Assembly (NCBI GenBank): GCA_017591395.1 | Contig: WEDG01001085.1 | Span: 226,501-290,500, forward strand | DNA length: 64,000 nucleotides | Direction: 5' to 3' | DNA from: Schistocephalus solidus | Taxonomy: Eukaryota > Platyhelminthes > Cestoda > Diphyllobothriidea > Diphyllobothriidae | Shown: positions 1 to 19,700 of the stretch, in pieces | How the letters are laid out: each line of letters opens with the position of its first letter | Position numbering within the stretch: position 1 is the first letter of the stretch | Position numbers and translations under genes: made by a program | Notes under the pieces: model-generated | Database searches by the model: none | What the model was told of the DNA's origin: nothing | The model's input: only the letters and a program-made list of their open reading frames with translations

Positions 1-77
1 GCTGCAAATACTCGCCATATTCCAAACCCAGTTGGAATATTTCGTTATACGCCCAAAAGAGAACATACGCATACACA

Positions 78-1316
78 GTGTTTTTTATACTCATGGACTC
101 AAAGAAATTGTTTGCTTGCAGCAAAACCAGTAATAACACTTCCTTTAAAGGAAAGCCTGTTGAGCTGGCTTTGGCATCCATGACTGGCCCTCGATCAGTT
201 TACACTTACAACCAAGGACCAGCAAAGCGCGCACAAAGCGTAATGGCAGCCAAATCCGTCGGATACGAGGACGAATCTTGTGTGGGATGTTCTTATATTC
301 TACTAAGAGTTCAAAAACGGGAAGATGAGCTTGCAGACTTAAGGAAGCTTTTGCAAGATAACAATACTCGACGAAATATGGTAAAAAATATTACGGTTAA
401 AAAGTAAGTGACCAAAGCACCTACAGTACCAAAAACAACAACTTGTAACAACTCACAAAGTTTGGACGTGAATACCAATGACGACCGGATAACAGGAACA
501 AAATCCCTGAATCCTAAGGACGACGACCAAAACGAATCACTTATCACATCCTCCCATCTTTGGTGCTCTAACAAGCCCGTAGTGGCATCCCAAGGAACAA
601 ACCCGCGGCAATCTGCAATGGGGAAACACCAAAACACAACCAAATTGAATAACGTTCCAACTTCAGTCTCGACTTCTGCCGGCTATCCCAGCAGTTCTAA
701 AGAATCCTTAGCTGAGAGCGAAAAAACCAATGAGTGGCAAGATAAAATTGGGAAAAAACATAACACGGCTATAAAGTTTAAAAAGATCATAATAAATCCA
801 TCTGGTCACTCAGAGGAAAATATGGTCAGCAGTGTCTTGAAAGACGCCCTGGACCGAGAGAACTGCGTTGTTATCCAGTGCCTACCTGAAGCAAATGCTA
901 ACACCTCAAAGGAAAGGATATCCGCTGATCTTGCTTTGTTTCAGCATCTGCTGAACGATATACTTCATTCGGGAGAGAAGATAACCGTTTGAGCAGCCTT
1001 CAGGATAGGAAAAAAAGATATTGAACAGTCAGAAACTGTGAGACCACGGCCTATCAAAATCATCTTGGAAAACCAGGAAGAGGCTAAGCTACTTCTCTCG
1101 AGAAAAACCAAACTTCGAAACTCTCATAAGCAGGTTTTTTTTCAGCCGGACTACTCTCCTGCAGAACGTCTGAAACGCCGCGAATTAGTGATAGAAATGA
1201 AGAGGAGACTTGCAGCTGGAGAGAACAGTTTGATTATTTACAAGGGACGTGTGATACAGAGAAACGCAGCATTACTCTGGAACCAGCCAAAGCTAATGAT
1301 GGCAGTGACACAGTAG
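78..1316 (+). pseudogene. Retrotransposon ORF1-like region, broken
   Basis: Three open segments (78-407, 408-992, 1038-1316) follow each other with a stop or small frame change between them. The last holds a basic stretch with the block FFQPDYSPAER and then RRELVIEMKRR, which resembles the RRM-like nucleic-acid-binding part of flatworm CR1 ORF1 proteins. The family role is RNA binding during retrotransposition. The product is not functional as it stands. The assignment rests on position before the endonuclease and on general resemblance. Confidence 0.55.
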
Positions 1317-1318
1317 TA

Positions 1319-2332
1319 TTGGCACACTCGAGACAAACGGAATTTGGCAGGACCGAGTGCCGCCAACTTAAATTTCTGTATACCAACGCCCAAAGTCTGC
1401 TTTCGAAGCTCGACGAACTGAGAATTCAGGTAGCCATTCTGTCTCCCGATATTATAGCAATCACAGAAACATGGCTGTCACAGAACATCAGCGATTGCGA
1501 AGTAGCCTTATCCGGGTACCAGTTGTTCAGGAGAGACCGCACTCACCGCCAGGGTGGAGGAGTCGCGATGTATGTTAAAAGCAATTTCACAGTGTGTGAA
1601 ATGACAGAGAAGATTAACAATGGTATTGAGGCTATTTGGCTGAAAATAAAGACGCGGGGATCGCAGTCCCTTGAAGTCATGACTCTCTACAGACCACCGG
1701 GGACAGACACTGACGCTGATACTTGTTTGTTGGAGAACATAAAGGAGATTGGTAGTCGACCTGATGTTGTTCTAATGGGGGACTTTAATGCACCCAGCAT
1801 TCCATGAAACGATCTGCTGGCGCAGTGCTCAAAGTTGTCCTTCGATCACCGTCTTCTTAAGTCAACACTTGAAGCTCTTCACACACAACATGTATTTTTT
1901 CCAACAAGAGCGCGTGGAGAACAACAGGCTAGTTGTTTAGATCTCGTCTTCACTAAAGATCCTGACAGTATAAACGAGGTTCACTACCTACCTCCACTTG
2001 GTCGAAGTGATCATGCAGTACTTTCATGGGAGTATGGTTTATATTCGGTGCAACCTGCATTGAATGAAACCAGGCCCAATCTATGGCGGGGAGACTTTTG
2101 CAAGATGAGAGCTGAGGCATCACGAATGGACTGGGATCTTTTCTTCTCCGGGAATGTCTCTGAGGACTGGAATTCATTTAAGGAGTGGTTGTTGAACCTA
2201 ATAAAATGCCACTGTCCGCCAACAAAACTAAGGATATCTAACAGACCACAGTGGCTAACAAGGGAACTGAAACGAGAGATTAACAGGAAAGGAAGGCTTT
2301 GGAAGAAATTTTGCCGATCCAATGAAATTTAG
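1319..2332 (+). pseudogene. Retrotransposon AP endonuclease domain
   Basis: Motifs of the exonuclease/endonuclease/phosphatase fold are visible in order: YTNAQSL, ITETWLS, the GGGVAMYV block, TLYRPPG, VLMGDFNAP and the late GRSDHAVLSW. This enzyme nicks target DNA for target-primed reverse transcription. A single stop codon at 1804-1806, directly after the GDFNAPSIP block, splits the domain. The same reading frame resumes and runs to 2332. A frame change follows before the reverse transcriptase. Confidence 0.85.
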
Positions 2333-2613
2333 CCTTGCAAACATACAAAACGCAAAGGAAAAGGGTTAAAAGCTTAATCTTCAACAGCCGACGGGATTAC
2401 GAGAGGGATTTGCTCCAGCGAGCAGTTCACAATCCCAAATCGCTCTACAGCTATGTAAGAAAAAGCACATGAAACAGGAACCCAATTCCTGTAATGAGAA
2501 ACGATGATGGTTTCGAGATTACAGAAATTCAAAACAAAGCTTAACACTTTTCACAGTTCTTTCAGTCAGTTTTTCACCCGAGAAGCAGATTTATTCCATC
2601 TAGTTGCGAGACT

Positions 2614-4181
2614 ATGGGAGCACCAATTATTCAGGATATGCTCTTTCGAGAAGAGGCGGTCTTTGAAGAATTAAAAAGTCTGAACGCATGCAAATCCCCT
2701 GGCCCCGACGAGATTCCAGCAAAGTTACTCCTCGAACTTGCTCGAGAGCTGGCCAAACCGCTATTCTTTCTGTGCCAGAAATCGTTTGACACGGGAATGC
2801 TTCCTACCGACTGGAAAACAGCCCACATTACACCGCTTCACAAAAGCGGTAGTCGTGAATTTGCTACAAACTACAGGCCTGTCAGCCAGACCTCAATATG
2901 TTGCAAGGTTATGGAAAAGCTTGTCAAAAAAGAATTGATGATTTATTTAGAAACCCATAACCTCTTCTAAACTGCACAATACGGCTTTCGTAGGGGAATA
3001 TCGTGTGTTACGAACTTACTTTATACTATGCAAAGCTGGACAAAAGCACTCGATGCAAAATACACTGTGCAGTGTACATTGATTTCCAGAAGGCATTCGA
3101 TAGTGTTCCGCACCAGCGTCTCCCTTTATAAGTTAAGAATGTTTGGTATTGGAGGCAAACTTCTTACGTGGATCAAGAATTTTCTCGTCGGTCGTTCCCA
3201 AGTGGTCTGCGTAGGCGGATCGCGATCAAAGTGCACAATCATAGAGAGTGGAGTTCCGCAAGGTTCAGTTCTCGGACCAATCCTATTTCTCTTGTTTATT
3301 AATGATTGTGTACAGGAATTGGACTGTGACTTTGCTATGTTTGCGGACGATATAAAAATGTGGAAAGTTATCAACAATGCTGCCGATGGAGACGATTTTT
3401 CCAAGAAAATCTCCATCAATTGGACGAGTGGTACCGCAAATGGCTCTTGTCCTTCAACTCAAAAAAATGCGCCCTGCAACGTCTGGGAAGTCGGAATCAG
3501 GTCACTGATATGCGACCCTACTTTTTGAACGGTATGCCACTCCGAGAAACACACACACAGAAGGATCTCGGCGTTTGGATGACAGACAACCTGAAGCCTT
3601 CTACGCAATGCTGCAAGGTGGCTAAATCCGCCAATTCAATGCTGTACTCTATCAAGCGGGCATTTAATGTTTTCGATGAAGACTGCTTTTCTAAAGTCTT
3701 TGGTACGTTTGTTAGGCCACATCTTGAATATGCGATCCAAGCCTGGCGACCGTGGACCAAACAGGACTACAAAATGCTCGAAAGGGTACAGCGACGAGCC
3801 ACAAAATTAGTAAAAGGTCAAGGTGAACTGCCATATGAGATTCGCCTTAATAACCTACAGCTCTATCCTCTGAGTTATAGGCAGTTGCGCGGAAACATGA
3901 TACAAACCTTCCGTATCGTGCGTGGCATGGATTGCACCCTCCTATGTGATGACTTTTTCCAACTTGCTACTACGAATAATCTCCGAGGTCATCCATTCAA
4001 ACTAAGTGTGTCCCAAGTAAGATTGGATGTGAGGAATTATTTTTTCACCAACCGTGTCTTGAAACCGTGGAATAACCTACCTGAGGCGATTGTTATGTCC
4101 CAGTCTGTGGATATATTTAAACATCGGCTTGACATACATATGTTGCTGCACCAGGAAGATTATGTGACTACTTTACCTTAA
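2614..4181 (+). pseudogene. Retrotransposon reverse transcriptase and C-terminal region
   Basis: RT fingers and palm motifs are readable: KSPGPDEIPA, DWKTAHITPLHK, NYRPVSQTS, a frame-shifted DFQKAFDSVPH, ESGVPQGSVLGPILFLLF and the catalytic FADD near 3340. A stop at 2968-2970 and frame changes near 3060-3110 and 3360-3420 break it. The C-terminal segment 3360-4181 carries the RPHLEYAIQAW and VQRRATKLV blocks usual in this group, ending with a TAA. Confidence 0.88.
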
Positions 4182-4614
4182 CAATATCCGTGTACCACGT
4201 AAATCTGCCTGCATTCACTTGACTGTAAATTTTTTACATTGCTTATTATTCTTCCGACTTTCGGTATCAAATAGGGATTTCAAAGGCGTAAGCCTATTTT
4301 TCTCAAATACACTGAACTGAACTGAAAACTCAGACAGATATTAACGCCAAATGAACAAGTTCTAGATATTTAGTTTTCGATCCAAGCTTAAATCGCCTGG
4401 AAATATGTGACCGGTTAGGAGTTTTCTACTTAGAGTTCTAAGGCCCAAATAGACGTCGGCATTCAATTCTCTAACCAGACTGTAGCGTGCATGTCAGATG
4501 AATTATCTTGAACTTTCAAAATCGATGACCGAGCCACTAGGAATTGTGCACCTATTCGTATTGGTTTGTATTGAAACCTTTAATTTTTGGGTGGTCTTCA
4601 GTGTAAGCATAGAA

Positions 4615-13320
<8,706 letters not shown>

Positions 13321-13779
13321 CCCTCAACACAGCTCGTGTGCTGTTTCTCTTTATGCGCGCAGCATCGTTGTTAATGTTTTGTTTTCATTCACTGTTGCTC
13401 TACACACAGGAGGTTTGAAAAGGCCATTGGTTGTTGTTCGGACTCACTCAAATGCTTTGGAATGCTGTCTATCATCTGTTCTTGATTGCAACTTTTTAGA
13501 ACCGCATTTATTTATGCCAGTTTTTCAGTAAATACTTGTAATGAAATCTGCACACCCATCAACCAAGCGGCTTAGCACCCAGAGGGAAGACTATGGAGAC
13601 TGTAATAGATGCTGCCTTGTTAGCTGTCGCTATCCAACCATCGAACATTGCCGGGTTCGAATAATCTGGGGCTCGAACCCCGACTGCTAGAGCTGACTTC
13701 ACATCGAACTGGGCCTCTTCTACAACGAGACAAACTTCTCGTTCATGGCAGCTTTTTTAAAGAAAATGGAGTCATTGGG

Positions 13780-14340
13780 GTGTATATTTTATCCCCTATG
13801 CTTTGAAATTTTCACCCACACCCGGGTTTCAGGGTTTGAGAAGACTACGGAAGAAGTAGACGAAATCACTGGCGTTTTGGATTCTTGCTCGAACCAATCA
13901 TCAGATACGGGTACTTCATGCACAGAGAATTGCGGTATTCTGGGAGCGCACAGACGAACGCTGTTCCCAACGCCACTGCCGGGGAGCCAGATGGCCGAGC
14001 AGTCATCACGCCAACATCCGACACGGCTGATAAAATTTTGGAGATTTACGACTCGAATGCAGGGCATCAAGCAATTATTGCACTAGAGGGCAACCATCAT
14101 CTATAAAGGGGGAACCGTTAATTATCATAGGTATACAGCAGTATAACAACTGCCTTTTATAAATACTGATATTCCCTGCGTATTAATTACCCGTATCTGA
14201 TGCTGTCTCTGAAGATGGCTTCGAGCAAGAATCCCAAGCATCAGATGAGTAAAGTTCTTGTCTTAGCGATCGTGTGTACTTCTGAGCTACTCCCTGGTAC
14301 TCGCATTTTCGCTTGTATCGGCAATGTACTATTTGTAAGA
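13780..14340 (+). mobile_element. Penelope-like element 3' end with inverted terminal copy (PLE-A)
   Basis: A plus-strand segment at about 13940-14106 resembles the C-terminal tail after the GIY-YIG domain found in the PLE at 57.9-58.4 kb (shared pattern GEPDGRAVIT, ILEIYDSNAG against EPQCRVIIT, IMAIYDAG). It is followed by a terminal segment (14107-14335) with TATAAATACTG, CTGAAGATGG, a hairpin, CATCAG and AGTAAAGTTCTTG. An inverted, partial terminal copy lies to the left at 13780-13925. Penelope elements are known for terminal repeats in direct or inverted order. Confidence 0.6.
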
Positions 14341-14728
14341 TTTGCAGGTCCACAGTCGTATAATTGGGGCTTGGAAGGGTTCATCTGCATCGTCGAGTGC
14401 CGAGCTGTTTCTTGTCAGTAATTTGCCATTGACGCCCTTGACACTACCGACCCGTGACCTTTTCTTCACCGGCGTCTGATCACCTATTGTGCTCGACTGT
14501 AGTTGCAGTGTTTGCTAAGCCGAGAGCACTCAATTGGTTGATTCCACTCGGGCAGTTGTTTCACTTCGATCTGCTACTTGACGTCATTGCTCTCCACTGT
14601 TGATGTACGTTCGACCAACCGTACTTGGGATGATGTCCACCCTCTCGCTGACCTGGTCGCTCTGTCCAGTACTTCCTAGGGAGTCCCGTAACGCCAGTGG
14701 GTTTTCAACCTTGCGATTATACGTCGAA

Positions 14729-14893
14729 TTGGTGGATAGACACTAACCGATCGGTTAGGGGATTCGCTCGTCCCGTTCTGCCTTGGGGCTCTCTCTCGAG
14801 CCCCGCCAGCAGCCGCACAGCGGCTAGTAGTATGGGCAGTACAACATTACCGGTTGCTGATCGGTTACTAATCGTTGAGCACCTATCCACCAA
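14729..14893. repeat. Short inverted repeat pair
   Basis: ATTGGTGGATAG followed by CACTAACCGAT at 14730-14755 is mirrored by CTAATCGTTGAGCACC and CTATCCACCAAT ending near 14893. The arms are about 30 bases with a loop of about 110 bases. There is no coding content. The class is unknown, possibly a small foldback element. Confidence 0.55.
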
Positions 14894-14899
14894 TGTGCT

Positions 14900-16500
14900 A
14901 CAAGCCCGTGGCTCACTGGTACTGATAACGCATTCTCCCGCCCTAAATGACCTCGAAAGGTTGTGCGTGATGTTTGCAGAAACTTGTGAATAATCCTTGC
15001 CTCACGTCAATCATGCAGTCCTTAGGGAAACAGGAATCACGAATTTTGCCCTCAGCGTGTAGATATCTACTTACCTCGACTACTCTCTAACGGTGAGTTC
15101 CCTCCTCCACCCCCCCCCCTTCGACTTATTTTGTTTATCTCTCTGGCTTTCCATCGAGCCCCAAGGTAATTGTCATGCCAAGTTTCTTTCAGCGAAACTC
15201 ACGTACCTCCCTGACTGAGAATACCCCCAAAGGTGTTGCGCACGCGTGCAAAAATATGCACCTGATATAACACCCTATAATTTGGATTATGGTGTTGCCT
15301 TGTGTGTACTGCGAAAATGCCGTTTTTTTCTAATCAGAGACGAAAATTTAAAGCATAATAGCAATTTTGCGTACCTAGTGACCCATGGATCTATGTCTAT
15401 CTGGTACGAAAGAACTCTGCGGCGCCTAGGCATTCGGTAGCTGGAACTGTTGCAAAAAAACAAAGGATGTGGGAGAGGTTTGAGATGAACAGCAGGCCCT
15501 CGCATCTGTAATTGCAATCAAAGCTCACCTTTCTTCCCTCACTCTCCTGTGGATTCGCCTTCTAGACAGATTTATAACGTACTTCCTCCGGTTCAAATAA
15601 ATCGGAGGTTAGAACATGTCGTCGTTCTCGATGGGGCGTCAACATAACAAGGTGGTTACGATGGTTAACCTGCGCATTTGCTTTTATAGATGTGCATTAT
15701 TCTCGCGTTTTCAGTAAAAGGGGTTAAATAAGGTGTAACTTGAATGCATGAAACGTTGATTAGAGCTCATCAGCTGGGAAGTATGCTTATACTGTAAGCC
15801 AGAACCTCTAGACATTCAAGGAATCCTCATTGATTCTCTACGAATGAACATACCAGCTAATTACGACTTTCCTGTTCGAACAAACACAAAGTTCGGATAT
15901 TTTCGGGGGTCGATTTTATGAGGAACAACTGACAGTCTGATTCGATTTAAATAACGTTGCCTGGGACTTAACTATTTTAAAGTCCGGAGTATTTCGGTTC
16001 GAATGGGTGCTGTATTTACTTTATTTTTCTTATAATCATCGTTCTTCTTGAAGTCATCCCCATAGGCACTTACATATTTCATTAGAGAGCCTTGCGTTGC
16101 ACAATGAGCCTAAAACTCACCGTGATTCTCCCGTAATTTACGACCAGAATCAGGAAAACCGGTGATATTTAAAGTCGCTTAACTTCTAAATTTTTTCCGT
16201 CTCGCTTATGTCTACGTCTTTCGAGAAAATGCGGTTAGTTAGCAACTTAAACAACCTTCAAACTGATCACGTCATTGTTCGAAGTTCTGGCCGTGCGAAC
16301 TCACAACCGTCGACGCTCAGCTGCCATTCCATATGCGCTCAAAAGCATTTTTGCTCCCCAATTTTCCCCTGGCTCTGGTCGTGCGTTGAATTCCTTGCAC
16401 TGGGTCTCATTGGTTACGTCATCTAGATGGGTCTCGCCCGCTGGTATGCACGTGCTTGACCCAAAGTCTTGCGCGATTCAAGTTTGTTATAAAAATCAAT
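14900..16500. other. Intergenic, no gene seen
   Basis: No supported exon, RNA gene or intact repeat was found. A C-rich run lies at about 15109-15119. It separates the Gemin5-like gene from the first SUN-gene exon candidate. Confidence 0.4.
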
Positions 16501-16510
16501 ATTTTGTGCG

Positions 16511-16785
16511 ATGCAGCATCGTGGTAAACGTTCGAGCGTGATAGCTCCTTCGTCCTCTCCTGGCTCATCTTCACTAATTTCTGCAGCCTTCCGGATCTCC
16601 GGACTGGAGCGTGATTCGAAAGCGCAACTTGTTCGGAGAAATATGGAATACTACGAAACCGCAGAGTACCGCTACACGGGACCTCAAACGGGCTCTGCCT
16701 TCACGACTGCGGTGAGAGAGAATGTTCGAGCAGGCAAACTCACAGCTAGAACTCAGGAGGAAGATGCTGATACACAATCAACAAC
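16511..16785 (+). CDS. Candidate first exon of the SUN-domain gene
   Basis: An ATG-led frame of 91 codons is rich in Ser, Arg and Glu (starts MQHRGKRSSV) and ends before the good donor GTAAGTTC at 16786 in phase 2. That phase fits the exon at 26032 directly. It does not fit the exon at 23077, so it may be an alternative first exon or need a further small exon. No family motif is visible, as is usual for the nucleoplasmic N-terminus of SUN proteins. Confidence 0.45.
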
Positions 16786-19700
16786 GTAAGTTCTTCAAGG
16801 TTTCTATTGCTTCATTCACCCATTTCGTCTTCTCATGAAATTACCACTAAGCGATCACCTGGAGACGCTTATTTCTATTACCAAAATGTTAGGCCGTACG
16901 TTAATTACACTGCCATTTACCCCCTCCTTTAAGCCTGTAGAAGATAAAAAGCAAGCGGCGCTCATCAAGACTGTGAATTTAATCTGTTTACTTAAAATCA
17001 CTCAGTTTGGTTGCTAACCAACCTACTTCACCGTGAAGGAACGCCACACTTCAAAAAACTAAGACAAAGAGCAATTTTTCAGGACAAATAGGTCTTCGTA
17101 GACAAAGTATTACTGCTGCATCCCTACAATATTCCTCTCTCACCTAAGTGCAACCTATACCCCACCAACCTTAATATAAGAAGTCAAACAGCTCAAAATA
17201 AATTTTATGAGTGGTTTTTTTTCAGTGGTATTTATCATCACCACTGAAAGCTAACTGAACTAATCATGTCAGCACTATTTAACCCATAGAGCTTGTCAAC
17301 CGTCATTGGGTCTTTTTAAACTTGGAGTCTGTAGCCAACGCCAAACAATGCTATCTATGTAAGCGAAGATGCGCATCCCAGTTTCTTGTTGAAAAGAAGA
17401 CGAAGGTATAATCACTGGGATGGGAAATTTATTGGTCTGAACTTTCAAACTCTCATCAGAGACTGGTTGAGTGCAACAACGTTTGGCCATTTATGCAGTC
17501 ACATAGTTGGAGTGAGGGAGGGGAGAGGGAGTTACAAGTCTGTGACGGAGTCAGGTCTGCGTCGCCTGACTCACCAAGGTCCCATGGCGTGGTGGCGGCG
17601 TTCGTCCTTCGCGGCGAACCTGGCTACGTGGACGTAGCGCATGATAAGCCTAAGCTAACTCGATATGTCTATCGATAGAGTTGGTGTCTGACACCCAGTG
17701 CCTCCTTAACAGGCCGTGCGGCAGATGCGCTGGACAACACGGGGGCCAAATCAGGGTACGGCAGGCGTTATTCTTATGTGGGATGAGCTCCCATAACAAA
17801 TGCCGAACAGGGGGGGGGGTGAGCGTGCCAAAATTGGTCTCGCATAAGTGCCGGCTGTTGCCGCACCACCCACTGTTGCCATTTATAGATATGACTCACC
17901 TGCGCCCGACCCCGCCTCCGGTCTTCTTGGCAATGCCTTTACACCGGGCACAGGCGGGTAAGGGAAGAGAGAGTGCGGAAAATGCAGTGCAAGTCTACTA
18001 TCACTTAAAACTAATTTGTGCACAAATCACCGTCCCTGCACCACCCTTATGTGAAGCATACGGCCTGCATAAATCTCAAAACGTTGCTGCACTCCAACAG
18101 TCTCTAATGATGAACTCCTGTTCGAGTTTGAAATCTTATACCAATAAACTTTCCATCCCAGTGATATTACCTTCGTCTTCTTTTCAAATTTATATGTGTT
18201 CGGCCCCCTCATTCAAGGCTCACTGCTTCAAAGTTATGCAACTTCGGCGTGAGCAGTTTAGACCCACTGACCCACAGATAAGCGACCCATTTCTACTCGC
18301 ACACGCACGTGCGTACAGATAGACGTGACTGCCGAAGGGCCACTTTGACACCCCACCCACTGGACACGACACTCATTGGACAACACTTAACTTGCTCACG
18401 GACCTAATTAAACAGCTGCCACCGTTGTCTCACTCTCAGGCATGACTGGACGCGGTCAACAATAGCCCTGGATTCGCCACTTAGGCTCAGGGTTCTGTGC
18501 ATAATAAATCGCTCATTCTGGTATCTTCATATAACCCGGGATTTGGCCTGATGATTGCAGTCCTCCAAGTACAATTACAGAATAGGTCATGCAAATTGGT
18601 GACTGCGACGTGATACAAACACGCAACTACCAGACCGAGCACCGTCCTTACGAAATTCCAATTCGACTTCCCCCTGCTGTTTTCCCTGTGCCACCCATCG
18701 TGCCCGTGGATAGGGAAATGCAGTTGCCGACAGCCCGTCACGAATGGGGATGGACATTGTTAACAAAACGCACTCATACAAGTCTAGGCCGAACGCGAAT
18801 AGTATTGTGACAGCAGTCCTCCAACTGTGCCAACACCCTGTGATTTGCCTCTTTTTTCGGACAGTGTTGTTGCCACTATCACTGGGATCATCCTCTTGCA
18901 TGATCTCCCAGCTCGACTGCTCACGACTGTGCCCGACTCGACGAAACTTCACTGCGTAGACACTCCGCAATCTGTCCAAAGTTCAAGCCCAGGCGACGGT
19001 GAAACTCTTCACTGACATATTTTTTTCTGACTCAGCTTTCACCGGGATGTACGGTGCCACGCGTCAGTTCGACCGGCGTAGTCCGAAGATTTTTCTCTTC
19101 CCTTATCCGCCTGTGCTCGGTGTCAGGTGGGAGGAACACCGGAGGTGGCGTCGGGCGCAGATGAAGCGTCTCCCATGGAGTGGGAGGGCGGGGTGCAGCA
19201 TGAACCTGCACCTACGCGTGCCCATTTTCGGCATTTGTTATGGGACCGCATTCCAGAATAATAACGCCTGCCGTACCCTGATTTGGCCTCCGTGTTGGTC
19301 CAGCACATTTACCACGCGGCCCGTTTAGGGGGCACATGGTGTCACACACACACACGGTGTCATAACAACGTGCTATTTCACCGGCACCTGTTGGAGAGAC
19401 CACGCCAGCACACCGTTTGGCTGATGCCCCAACTGCACCTCTACACAGATCGCAGTATCAACCGTGCCTCGGTTTCAACCAACTCCTGTCTCCATTGGCA
19501 CGCTCTCATACCCACACGTGCACTGGGTTTCCTTGTACATTTCATCGTTGACCACATTATCAACCTCTCACCTTGTTCGGTGTCCGTGGGGCTGTTGAAG
19601 CCTATGCCTTGTTGTAGTGGCAACTGTAACTTAGAGAAAGCGGCTTTATTCACGGATGACTAAACTCCCTGTCACCATAATCCCGAGAGTTCTAGCTGTC

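Larger units (their letters stand above)
1..4325 (+). mobile_element. Decayed CR1/jockey-like non-LTR retrotransposon
   Basis: This stretch reads as one retrotransposon in the order ORF1-like, AP endonuclease, reverse transcriptase, C-terminal region, short 3' UTR. The 5' end lies at or before base 1. The 3' end near 4325 carries short ACTGA-type repeats (around 4308-4325), like the short terminal repeats of CR1-type elements. Several stops and frame changes interrupt the coding regions, so it is a dead copy. The clade call (CR1/jockey rather than RTE) rests on the endonuclease and RT motifs and the repeat tail, and is inference. Confidence 0.85.
17285..18200. mobile_element. Inverted pair of PLE-type termini (PLE-F)
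   Basis: A minus-oriented copy at about 17380-17510 and a plus-oriented copy at 18065-18200 are clearly homologous inverted repeats. Both share, read outward, AACGTTGCTGCACTC, AGTCTCTGATGA, CAATAAACTTTCC and CATCCCAGTGAT, then CCTTCGTCTTC. They flank about 550 bases holding other repeat pieces (R2 at 17690-17840 and R1 at 17940-18060). The terminal motif is the one seen beside PLE coding sequence at 14.1 and 57.8 kb. The PLE assignment here is by that similarity. Confidence 0.55.
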
